Assembly (NCBI RefSeq): GCF_050948175.1
Contig: NW_027490228.1
Coordinates: 186,001 to 250,000, forward strand
DNA length: 64,000 nucleotides
From: Xylocopa sonorina
Lineage: Eukaryota; Arthropoda; Insecta; Hymenoptera; Apidae
Direction of reading: 5' to 3'
The notes beneath the pieces were generated by a model. That model searched no databases. It was given only the letters and a program-made list of their open reading frames with translations, and was not told the origin of the DNA. This document shows, piece after piece, positions 1 to 10,787 of the stretch. The first letter of the stretch is position 1. Each line of letters opens with the position of its first letter. Both the position numbers and the translations under genes were made by a program.

Positions 1-253
1 TTTCGAGATAAGATATAATATTCATTGCGAAGAGTCATGTATACCTCGTATTAACTTCAATGGAATGTAAATGCGACACTTACATGCTAGGAAATACCGT
101 TTGCAGATGTATACGTATCGCAGCAATAGAGTTCTAATGCTTCTTAAAACGAGATGTCGCATTTCATATCTATATTTCGTGGTAAGATATAATATTCATT
201 GTAGAGTGTTATGTATACCGCGTATTCACTTCAAATGAATGTAAATGCGCCAC

Positions 254-267
254 TTCCTTTCAAGGAA
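254..267. other. Inverted repeat ttcctt-tc-aaggaa in variant C monomers, example
   Basis: Standard monomers have only a short ttcc...ggaa dyad at this place (ttccttgctaggaa). Variant C replaces the centre and lengthens it to six paired bases with a two-base loop. It is present in every variant C copy listed above. Confidence 0.75.
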
Positions 268-324
268 ATAGCGTTCCCAGATGTATACGTATCGAAGCAA
301 TAGAGTTCTAATGTTTCTTAAATA

Positions 325-334
325 GCGATATCGC
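325..334. other. Perfect 10-bp palindrome gcgatatcgc, example of a recurrent motif
   Basis: The sequence reads the same on both strands and contains GATATC. It sits at the same place in most class A monomers, followed by atctcac or atccc. It recurs through 1-54 kb and is often degraded to gccatatcgc in the divergent right end. Whether it binds a protein cannot be told from sequence. Confidence 0.8.
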
Positions 335-458
335 ATCCCATTTCTATGTTTCATGATAAGATATAATATGCATTGCGAAGTGTCATGTATATCTCGTATT
401 CACATCAGAAGAATGTAAATGCGACACTTCCATGCTAGGAAATTGCGTTTGCAGATGT

Positions 459-471
459 CTACGTATCGTAG
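459..471. other. Inverted repeat ctacg-tat-cgtag, example of a recurrent motif
   Basis: A five-base dyad around tat inside gatgtctacgtatcgtagc, present in a large share of monomers of 1-54 kb. It is broken in copies reading cgtatcgaagc (variant C and most of the divergent right end), cgtatcacagc or cgtatattagc. Confidence 0.75.
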
Positions 472-498
472 CAATAGAGTTCTAATGCTTCTTAATAC

Positions 499-513
499 GA
501 GATGTCGCATCTC
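499..513. other. Inverted repeat gagatg-tcg-catctc in class B monomers, example
   Basis: Six paired bases flank a three-base loop. It occupies the same place as the class A palindrome but its centre of symmetry is shifted by about two and a half bases. Loop variants ttg and ccg keep the pairing. The gtatttc variant weakens it. Confidence 0.75.
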
Positions 514-646
514 ATTTCTATGTTTCGTTATGAGATATAATATTCATTGCGGAATGTTATGTATACCTCGTATTCACTTCAAAAGAATGTAAATGCGACA
601 CTTCCTTGCTAGGAAATAGCGTTTGCAGATGTCTACGTATCGTAGC

Positions 647-3480
647 AAGAGAGATCTAATGCTTCTTAAAACGCGATATCGTATCTCACACCTATGTTTC
701 ATGATAAGATACAATAATCATTGCGATGTGTCATGTATACCTCGTATTCACTTCAAAAGAATGTAAATGCGACACTTACATGCTAGGAAATAGCGTTTGC
801 AGATGTCTACGTATCGTAGCAATAGAGTTCTAGTGCTTCTTAAAACGCGATATCGCATCTCACTTCTTTGTTTCATGTTAAGATATAATATTCATTATGG
901 AGTGTTATGTATACCCCGTAGTCACTTCAAAAGAATGTAAATGCGACACTTCCTTGCTAGGAAATAACGTTTCCAGATGACTACGTGTCCAAACAATAGA
1001 GTTCTAATGATTCTTAAAATGCCATATCGCATCTCACTCCTATGTATCATGATAAGATATAATTTACATTGCGAAGTGTCATGTATACCTCGTATTCACT
1101 TCAAAAGAATGTAAATGCGCCACTTCCTTTCAAGGAAATAGCGTTCCCAGATGTCTACGTATCGAAGCAATAGAGTTCTAATGTTTCTTAAATAGCGATA
1201 TCGCATCCCATTTCTATGTTTCATGATAAGATATAATATTCATTGCGAAGTGTCATGTATATCTCGTATTCACATCAGAAGAATGTAAATGCGACACTTC
1301 CATGCTAGGAAATAGCGTTTGCAGATGTCTACGTATCGTAGAAATAGAGTTCTAATGCTTCTTAATACGAGATGTCGCATCTCATTTCTATGTTTCGTAA
1401 TAAGATATAATATTCATTGCGGAATGTCATGTATACCTCGTTTTCACTTCAAAAGAATGTAAATGCGACACTTCCTTGCTAGGAAATATTGTTTGCAGAT
1501 GTCTACGTATCGTGGCAATAGAGTTATAATGCTTCTTAAAACGAGAAGTCGTATTTCATTTCTATGTTTCGTAATAAGATATAATATTCATTGCGGAATG
1601 TTATGTATACCTCGTATTATCTTCAAAAGAATGTAAATGCGACACTTCCATACTAGGAAATAGCGTTTGCAGATGCCTAAGTATCGTAGCAATAGAGTTC
1701 TAATGCTTCTTAAAACGAGATGTTGCATCTCACTTCTATGTTTCATGTTCAGATATAATATTCATTGCGAAGTGTCATGTATACCCCGTACTCACTTCAA
1801 AAGAATGTAAATGCGACCCTTCCATGCTAGGAAATAGCTTTTGCAGATGTCTACTTATCGTAGCAAGAGAGATCTAATGCTTCTTAAAACGCGATATCGT
1901 ATCTCACACCTATGTTTCATGATAAGATATAATAATCATTGCGATGTGTCATGTATACCTCGTATTCACTTCAAAAGAATGTAAATGCGACACTTACATG
2001 CTAGGAAATACCGTTTGCAGATGTATACGTATCGCAGCAATAGAGTTCTAATGCTTCTTAAAACGAGATGTCGCATTTCATATCTATGTTTCGTGGTAAG
2101 ATATAATAATCATTGCGATGTGTCATGTATACCTCGTATTCACTTCAAAAGAACGTAAATGCGACACTTACATGCTAGGAAGTAGCGTTTGCAGATGTCT
2201 ACGTATCGTAGCAATAGAGTTCTAATGCTTCTTAAAACGCGATATCGCATCTCACTGCTATGTTTCATGTTAAGATATAATATTCATTATGGAGTGCTAT
2301 GTATACCCCGTAGTCACTTCAAAAGAATGTAAATGCGACACTTCCTTGCTAGGAAATAGCGTTTCCAGATGACTACGTGTCGAAACAATAGAGTTCTAAT
2401 GATTCTTAAAATGCCATATCGCATCTCACTCCTATGTTTCATGATAAGATATAATATTCATTGCGAAGTGTCATGTATACCTCGTATTCACTTCAAAAGA
2501 ATGTAAATGCGACACTTCCATGCTAGGAAATAGCGTTTGCAGATGTCTACGTGTCGTAACAATAGTGTTCTAATGCTTCTTAAAACGAGATGTCGCATCG
2601 CATTCCTATGTTTCATGATAAGATATAATATTCATTGCGAAGTGTCATGTATACCTCGTATTCACATCAAAAGAATGTAAATGCGACAATTACATGCTAG
2701 GAAATAGCGTTTGCAGATGTCTACGTATCGTAGCAATAGATTTCTAATGCTTCTTAGAACGCAATATCGCATCTCACTTCTATGTTTCATGATAAGATAT
2801 AATATTCAGTGCGAAGTGTTATGTATACTTCGTATTCACTTCAAAAGGATGTAAGTGCGACACTTCCTTGCTAGGAAATAGCATTTGCAGATGTCTACGT
2901 ATCGCAGCAATAGAGTTCTAATGCTTCTTAGAACGCGATATCGCATCTCACACCTATGTTTCATGATAAGATATAATAATCATTGCGATGTGTCATGTAT
3001 ACCTCGTATTCACTTCAAAAGAATGTAAACGCGCCACTTCCTTTCAAGGAAATAGCGTTCCCAGATGTCTACGTATCGAAGCAATAGAGTTCTAATGTTT
3101 CTTAAATAGCGATATCGCATCCCATTTCTATGTTTCATGATAAGATATAATATTCATTGCGAAGTGTCATGTATATCTCGTATTCACATCAGAAGAATGT
3201 AAATGCGACACTTCCATGCTAGGAAATAGCGTTTGCAGATGTCTACGTATCGTAGCAATAGAGTTCTAATGCTTCTTAAAATGAGAAGTCGCATTTCATT
3301 TCTATATTTCGTAATATGGTGTAATTTTCATTGTGGAATGTTATGTTTACCTCGTATTCACGTCAAAAGAATGTAAATGCGACACTTCCTTGCTAGGAAA
3401 TAACATTTGCAGATGTCTACGCATCGTAGCAATAGAGTTCTAGTGCTTCTTAAATCGCGATATCGCATCTCACATCTATG
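647..3480 (+). repeat. Mixed monomers with short-range periodicities
   Basis: No gene is present; the stretch is satellite throughout. Diagnostic variants recur at smaller multiples of 174. The variant C monomer at 241 returns at 1111 (+870, five monomers). The gcaagagagatctaatg marker at about 645 returns near 1863 (+1218, seven monomers). The ataccccgtagtcacttc marker at about 912 returns at about 2304 (+1392, eight monomers). Agreement between these pairs is looser than in the large blocks, so they look older. Confidence 0.8.
1111..1209 (+). repeat. Distinct monomer variant C (cgccacttcctttcaagg type), example copy
   Basis: This subtype has cgccacttcctttcaagg in place of cgacacttccttgctagg, then gcgttcccagatg, atcgaagcaatag, aatgtttcttaaatagcg and catccc. 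The same combination begins (at gtaaatgcgcc or gtaaacgcgcc) at 241, 1111, 3025, 3721, 4764, 5634, 11376, 12246, 20075, 20597, 21989, 22511, 50869 and 52609. In many copies it is followed by a monomer with tatatctcgtattcacatc and agaagaatg, so the two form a recurrent dimer. The subtype is absent from 23-50 kb and from the divergent end after 54.8 kb, which makes it a useful marker of block history. Confidence 0.85.
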
Positions 3481-4125
3481 TTTCGAGATAAGATATAATA
3501 TTCATTGCGAAGAGTCATGTATACCTCGTATTAACTTCAATGGAATGTAAATGCGACACTTACATGCTAGGAAATACCGTTTGCAGATGTATACGTATCG
3601 CAGCAATAGAGTTCTAATGCTTCTTAAAACGAGATGTCGCATTTCATATCTATATTTCGTGGTAAGATATAATATTCATTGTAGAGTGTTATGTATACCG
3701 CGTATTCACTTCAAATGAATGTAAATGCGCCACTTCCTTTCAAGGAAATAGCGTTCCCAGATGTATACGTATCGAAGCAATAGAGTTCTAATATTCTTAA
3801 ATAGCGATATCGCATCCCATTTCTATGTTTCATGATAAGATATAATATGCATTGCGAAGTGTCATGTATATCTCGTATTCACATCAGAAGAATGTAAATG
3901 CGACACTTCCATGCTAGGAAATTGCGTTTGCAGATGTCTACGTATCGTAGCAATAGAGTTCTAATGCTTCTTAATACGAGATGTCGCATCTCATTTCTAT
4001 GTTTCGTTATGAGATATAATATTCATTGCGGAATGTTATGTATACCTCGTATTCACTTCAAAAGAATGTAAATGCGACACTTCCTTGCTAGGAAATAGCG
4101 TTTGCAGATGTCTACGTATCGTAGC
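3481..4125 (+). repeat. Right copy of the 20-monomer offset repeat
   Basis: Partner of 1-646 at +3480. It carries a one-base deletion near 3792 that the left copy lacks, so the deletion arose after the copies separated. The tail of this copy (from about 4016) is also the beginning of the 38-monomer block, so the two duplication events overlap here. Confidence 0.9.
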
Positions 4126-7100
4126 AATAGAGTTCTAATGCTTCCTAAAACGCGATATCGCATCTCACTTCTATATTTCATGATAAGATATAGTATCCAT
4201 TGCGAAGTGTCATGTATATCTCGTATTCACTTCAAAAGAATGTAAATGCGACACTTCCATGCTAGGGAATAGCGTTTGCAGATGCCTACATATCGTAGCA
4301 ATAGAGTTCTAATGCTTCTTAAAACGAGATGTTGCATCTCACGTCTATGTTTCATGTTCAGATATAATATTCATTGCGAAGTGTCATGTATACCTCGTAC
4401 TCACTTCAAAAGAATGTAAATGCGACCCTTCCATGCTAGGAAATAGCCTTTGCAGATGTCTACGTATCGTAGCAGTAGAGTTCTAATGCTTCCTAAAACG
4501 CGATATCGCATCTCTATTACATGTTTCATGATAAGGTATAATATTCATTGCGGAATGTTATGTATACCTCGTATTATCTTCAAAAGAATGTAGATGCGAC
4601 ACTTCCAAGCTAGGAAATAGCGTTTGCAGATGTATACGTATCGCAGCAATAGAGTTTCAATGCTTCTTAAAACGAGATGTCGCATTTCATATCTATATTT
4701 CGTGGTAAGATATAATATTCATTGTAGAGTGTTATGTATACCGCGTATTCACTTCAAATGATTGTAAATGCGCCACTTCCTTTCAAGGAAATAGCGTTCC
4801 CAGATGTCTACGTATCGAAGCAATAGAGTTCTAATGTTTCTTAAATAGCGATATCGCATCCCATTTCTATGTTTCATGATAAGATATAGTATCCATTGCG
4901 AAGTGTCATGTATATCTCGTATTCACTTCAAAAGAATGTAAATGCGACACTTCCATGCTAGGGAATAGCGTTTGCAGATGTCTACGTATCGTAGCAATAG
5001 AGTTCTAATGCTTCCTAAAACGCGATATCGCATCTCACTTCTATATTTCATGATAAGATATAGTATCCATTGCGAAGTGTCATGTATATCTCGTATTCAC
5101 TTCAAAAGAATGTAAATGCGACAGTTCCATGCTAGGGAATAGCGTTTGCAGATGCCTACGTATCGTAGCAATAGAGTTCTAATGCTTCTTAAAACGAGAT
5201 GTTGCATCTCACTTCTATGTTTCATGTTCAGATATAATATTCATTGCGAAGTGTCATGTATACCTCGTACTCACCTCAAAAGAATGTAAATGCGACCCTT
5301 CCATGCTAGGAAATAGCCTTTGCAGATGTCTACGTATCGTAGCAGTAGAGTTCTAATGCTTCCTAAAACGCGATATCGCATCTCTCTTACATGTTTCATG
5401 ATAAGGTATAATATTCATTGCGGAATGTTATGTATACCTCGTATTAACTTCAAAAGAATGTAGATGCGACACTTCCATGCTAGGAAATAGCGTTTGCAGA
5501 TGTCTACGTATCGTAGCAATATAGTTCTAATGCTTCTTAAAACGCGATATCGCATCTCACTGCTATGTTTCATGTTAAGATATAATATTCATTATGGAGT
5601 GTTATGTATACCTCATATTCACTTCAAATGCTTGTAAATGCGCCACTTCCTTTCAAGGAAATAGCGTTCCCAGATGTCTACGTATCGAAGCAATAGAGTT
5701 CTAATGTTTCTTAAATAGCGATATCGCATCCCATTTCTATGTTTCATGATAAGATATAATATTCATTGCGAAGTGTCATGTATATCTCGTATTCACATCA
5801 GAAGAATGTAAATGCGACACTTCCATGCTAGGAAATAGCGTTTGCAGATGTCTACGTATCGTAGCAATAGAGTTCTAATGCTTCTTAATACGAGATGTCG
5901 CATCTCATTTCTATGTTTCGTGATAGGATATAATATTCATTGCGGAATGTTATGTATACCTCGTATTCACTTCAAAAGAATGTAAATGCGACACTTCCTT
6001 GCTAAGAAATATTGTTTGCAGATGTCTACGTATCGTAGCAATAGAGTTCTAATGCTTCTTAAAACGAGAAGTCGTATTTCATTTCTATGCTTCGTAATAA
6101 GATATAATATTCATTGCGGAATGTTATGTATACCTCGTATTATCTTCAAAAGAATGTAAATGCGGCAATTCCATGCTAGGAAATAGCGTTTGCAGATGTC
6201 TACGTATCGTAGCAATAGAGTTCTAATGCTTCTTAAAATGAGAAGTCGTATTTCATTTCTATGTTTCATGATAGGATATAATATTCATTATGGAGTGTTA
6301 TGTATACCTCGTATTCACTACAAAAGAATGTAAATGCGACCCTTCCATGCTTGGAAATAGCCTTTGCAGATGTCTACGCATCACAGCAATAGAGTACTAA
6401 TGCTTCTTAAAACGAGATGTCGTATTTCATTTCTATGTTTCGTAATAAGATATAATATTCATTGTGTAATGTTATGTATACCTCGTATAGACTTCAATGG
6501 AATGTAAGTGCGACATTTCCTTGCTAGGAAATATAGTTTGCAGATGTCTACGTATATTAGCAATAGAGTTCTAATGCTTCTCAAAACGCGATATAGCACC
6601 TCATTCATATGTATCATGATAAGATATAATATTCATTGCGGAGTGTCATGTATATCTCGTATTCACTTCAAAGGAATGTAAATGCGACACTTCCATGCTA
6701 GGAAGTAGCGTTTGCAGATGTCTACATATCGTAGCCATAGAGTTCTAATGCTTCCTAAAACGCGATATCGCATCTCACTTCTATGTTTCATGATAAGATA
6801 TAATATTCATTGCGAAGTGTCATGTATACTTCGTATTCACTACAAAAGAATGTAAATGCGACACTTCCATGCTAGGAAATAGCGTTTGCAGATGTCTACG
6901 TATCGTTGCAATAGATTTCAAATGCTTCTTAAAACGCGATATCGCATCTCACTTCTATGTTTCATGATAAGATAAAATATTCATTGCGAAGTGTTATGTA
7001 CACATCGTATTCACTTCAAAAGAATGTAAATGCGACACATCCATGCTAGGAAATAGCGTTTGCAGATGTCTAGGTATCGTAGCAATAGAGTTCTAATGCT

Positions 7101-10100
7101 TCTTAAAACGCGATATCGCATCTCACACCAATGTTTCATGATAACATATAATATTCATTGCGAAGTGTCATGTATACCTCGTATTCACATCAAAAGAATG
7201 TCAATGCGACACTTACATGCTAGGAAATAGCGTTTGCAGATGTCTACGTATCGTAGCAAGGGAGATCTAATGCTTCTTAAAACGCGATATCGCATCTAAC
7301 ACCTATGTTTCATGATAGGATATAATAATCATTGCGATGTGTCATGTATACCTCGTATTCACTTCAAAAGAATGTAAATGCGACACTTACATGCTAGGAA
7401 ATAGCGTTTGCAGATGTCTACGTATCGCAGCAATAGAATTCTAATGCTTTATAAAACGAGATGTCGCATTTCATTTCTATGTTTCTTGGTAAGATATAAT
7501 ATTCATTGTAGAGTATTATGTATACCTCGTATTCACTTCAAATGAATGTAAATGCGACACTTCCTTGCTAGGAAATAGGGTTTGCAGATGTCTACGTATC
7601 GTAGCAAGAGAGTCCTAAAGCTTCTTAGAACGCGATATCGCATCTCGCTTCCATGTTTCGTGATAAGATATAATATTCATTGCGAAGTGTCATGTATACC
7701 TCGTACTCACTTCACAAGAATGTAAATGCGACCCTTCCATGCTAGGAAATAGCCTTTGCAGATGTCTACGTATCGTAGCAGTAGAGTTCTAATGCTTCCT
7801 AAACCGCGATATCGCATCTCTCTTCTATGTTTCATGATAAGGTATAATATTCATTGCGAATTGTCATGTATACCTCGTATTCACTTCAAAAGAATGTAGA
7901 TGCGACACTTCCATGCTAGGAAATAGCGTTTGCAGATGTCTACGTATCGCAACAATGGAGTTCTAGTGCTTCTTAAATCGCGATATCGCATCTCACATCT
8001 ATGTTTCATGATAAGATATAATAATCATTGCGATGTGTCATGTATATCTCGTATTCACATCAGAAGAATGTAAATGCGACACTTCCATGCTAGGAAATAG
8101 CGTTTGCAGATGTCTACGTATCGTAGCAATAGAGTTCTAATGCTTCTTAATACGAGATGTCGCATCTCATTTCTATGTTTCGTGATAAGATATAATATTC
8201 ATTGCGGAATGTTATGTATACCTCGTATTCACTTCAAAAGAATTTAAATGCGACACTTCCTTGCTAGGAAATATTGTTTGCAGATGTCCACGTATCGTAG
8301 CAATAGAGTTCTATTGCTTCTTAAAACGAGAAGTCGTATTTGATTTCTATGCTTCGTAATAAGATATAATATTCATTGCGGAATGTTATGTATACCTCGT
8401 ATTATCTTCAAAAGAATGTAAATGCGGCACTTCCATGCTAGGAAATAGCGTTTGCAGATGTCTACGTATCGTAGCAATAGAGTTCTAATGCTTCTTAAAA
8501 TGAGAAGTCGTATTTCATTTCTATGTTTCATGATAAGATATAATATTCATTATGGAGTGTTATGTATACCTCGTATTCACGACAAAAGAATGTAAATGCG
8601 ACCCTTCCATGCTTGGAAATAGCCTTTGCAGATGTCTACGCATCACAGCAATAGAGTACTAATGCTTCTTAAAACGAGATGTCGTATTTCATTTCTATGT
8701 TTCGTAATAAGATATAATATACATTGTGTAATGTTATGTATACCTCGTATAGACTTCAATGGAATGTAAGTGCGACACTTCCTTGCTAGGAAATATTGTT
8801 TGCAGATGTCTACGTATATTAGCAATAGAGTTCTAATGCTTCTCAAAACGCGATATAGCACCTCATTCCAATGTATCATGATAAGATATAATATTCATTG
8901 CGGAGTGTCATGTATATCTCGTATTCACTTCAAAAGAATGTAAATGCGACACTTCCATGCTAGGAAGTAGCGTTTGCAGATGTCTACATATCGTAGCAAT
9001 AGAGTTCTAATGCCTCCTAATACGCGATATCGCATCTCACTTCTATGTTTCATGATAAGATATAATATTCATTGCGAAGTGTCATGTATACTTCGTATTC
9101 ACTACAAAAGAATGTAAATGCGACACTTCCATGCTAGGAAATAGCGTTTGCAGATGTCTACGTATCGTAGCAATAGATTTCTAATGCTTCTTAAAACGCG
9201 ATATCGCATCTCACTTCTATGTTTCATGATAAGATAAAATATTCATTGCGAAGTGTTATGTACACATCGTATTCACTTCAAAAGAATGTAAGTGCGACAC
9301 ATCCATGCTAGGAAATAGCGTTTGCAGATGTCTAGGTATCGTAGCAATAGAGTTCTAATGCTTCTTAAAACGCGATATCGCATCTCACTCCAATGTTTCA
9401 TGATAACATATAATATTCATTGGGAAGTGTCATGTGTATCTCGTATTCACTTCAAAAGAATGTAAATGCGACACTTCCATGCTAGGGAATAACGTTTCCA
9501 TATGTCTACGTATCGTAGCAATAGATTTCTAATGCTCCTTAGAACGCGATATCGCATCTCACTTCTATGTTTCATGATAAGATATAATATTCATTGCGAA
9601 GTGTCATGTATACCTCGTATTCACTTCAAAAGAACGTAAATAAGTCACTTCCATGCTAGGAAATAGCGTTTGCAGATGTCTACGTATCGTAGCAATAGAG
9701 TTCTAATGCTTCTTGGAACGCGATATCGCATCTCACTTCTGTGTTTCATGGTAAGATATAATATTCATTGCGAAGTGTCATGTATACCTCGTATTCACTT
9801 CAAAAGAATGTAAATGCGACACTTACATGCTAAGAAATAGCGTTTGCAGATGTCTACGTATCGTAGCAATAGAGTTCTAATGCTTCTTAATACGAGATGT
9901 CGCATCTCATTTCTATGTTTCGTGATAAGATATAATATTCATTGCGGAATGTTATGTATACCTCGTATTCACTTCAAAAGAATTTAAATGCGACACTTCC
10001 TTGCTAGGAAATATTGTTTGCAGATGTCTACGTATCGTAGCAATAGAGTTCTATTGCTTCTTAAAACGAGAAGTCGTATTTGATTTCTATGCTTCGTAAT

Positions 10101-10627
10101 AAGATATAATATTCATTGCGGAATGTTATGTATACCTCGTATTATCTTCAAAAGAATGTAAATGCGGCACTTCCATGCTAGGAAATAGCGTTTGCAGATG
10201 TCTACGTATCGTAGCAATAGAGTTCTAATGCTTCTTAAAATGAGAAGTCGTATTTCATTTCTATGTTTCATGATAAGATATAATATTCACTATGGAGTGT
10301 TATGTATACCTCGTATTCACTTCAAGAGAACGTAAATAAGTCACTTCCATGCTAGGAAATAGCGTTTGCAGATGTCTACGTATCGTAGCAATAGAGTTCT
10401 AATGCTTCTTGGAACGCGATATCGCATCTCACTTCTGTGTTTCATGGTAAGATATAATATTCATTGCGAAGTGTCATGTATACCTCGTATTCACTTCAAA
10501 AGAATGTAAATGCGACACTTACATGCTAAGAAATAGCGTTTGCAGATGTCTACGTATCGTAGCAATAGAGTTCTAATGCTTCTTAATACGAGATGTCGCA
10601 TCTCATTTCTATGTTTCGTGATAAGAT
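4016..10627 (+). repeat. 38-monomer higher-order block, copy 1 (6612 bp)
   Basis: Diagnostic variants here reappear 6612 bases later (38 x 174) with almost no change, for example cttcctaaaacgcg at 4141 and 10753, the variant C monomers at 4764 and 5634, and the tgtatatctcgtattcacatc monomer at 8041 and 14653. Close agreement begins just after the tttcgttatgag/tttcgtgataag difference at about 4010-4015. It lasts to about 10289, after which copy 1 departs into a compound junction (about 10290-10680) before copy 2 begins. It contains a partial second copy of the nested 10-monomer unit. Confidence 0.93.
8094..9833 (+). repeat. 10-monomer unit (1740 bp) inside the first 38-monomer block
   Basis: From 8094 the sequence repeats at 9834 (+1740, ten monomers), the last upstream difference being taggaa against taagaa at 8093/9833. 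The second copy in this block is cut short near 10289. The corresponding unit in the second block starts at 14706, exactly 6612 bases later, so the 10-monomer duplication already existed when the 38-monomer block was copied. Confidence 0.88.
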
Positions 10628-10787
10628 ATAATATTCATTGCGGAATGTTATGTATACCTCGTATTCACTTCAAAAGAATGTAAATGCGACACTTCCTTGC
10701 TAGGAAATAGCGTTTGCAGATGTCTACGTATCGTAGCAATAGAGTTCTAATGCTTCCTAAAACGCGATATCGCATCTCACTTCTATA
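10614..10787 (+). repeat. Representative class B monomer (174 bp)
   Basis: Class B copies are marked by gagatgtcgcatctcattt just upstream of the start, tttcgtgataag or tttcgtaataag at the start, and attgcggaatgttatg, attgtgtaatgttatg or attgtagagtgttatg about 30 bases in. These variants usually occur together, so they behave like a linked block spanning about 70 bases across the monomer boundary. Exceptions exist: the gagatgtcgcat copy at about 2587 continues with a class A start, so recombinant monomers are present. The A and B names are mine. Confidence 0.75.

Larger units (their letters stand above)
1..646 (+). repeat. Left copy of the 20-monomer offset repeat
   Basis: This stretch matches 3481-4125 at an offset of 3480 bases, exactly 20 monomers. 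The two agree almost base for base through tttcgagataagatat, accgcgtattcacttc, the variant C monomer and tttcgttatgagatat. The right-hand copy lacks one base near 3792 (aatattcttaaatag against aatgtttcttaaatag). The match ends where this copy reads gcaagagagatctaatg and the other reads gcaatagagttctaatg. The left limit is the window edge, so the true repeat may begin earlier. Confidence 0.9.

Noticed and set aside
1..16. CENP-B-box-like start: ttcg, four bases, a, as in tttcgagataagatat or tttcgtaataagatat
   Set aside because: The second half of the box (CGGG) is absent, the monomers reading here continue with atat, and many monomers have tttcatg with no CpG. The partial match is expected by chance in an AT-rich repeat.
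10..22. TATAAT within agatataatattc, resembling a bacterial -10 box or a TATA element
   Set aside because: It is part of every monomer, has no partner element at a suitable distance and no downstream gene. AT-rich composition explains it.
499..513. Small structured RNA or terminator formed by the short inverted repeats
   Set aside because: Stems are only five or six bases, there is no U-tract typical of terminators, and the motifs recur in every suitable monomer, so they are satellite features and not separate RNA genes.
8643..8879. 78-codon open frame on the minus strand, identical at 15255-15491 and 16995-17231
   Set aside because: The three copies are exactly 6612 and 1740 bases apart, so they are copies made by block duplication. 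The translation is the monomer read in one frame (174 is 58 codons), with no domain, no start context and no conservation beyond that of the DNA.
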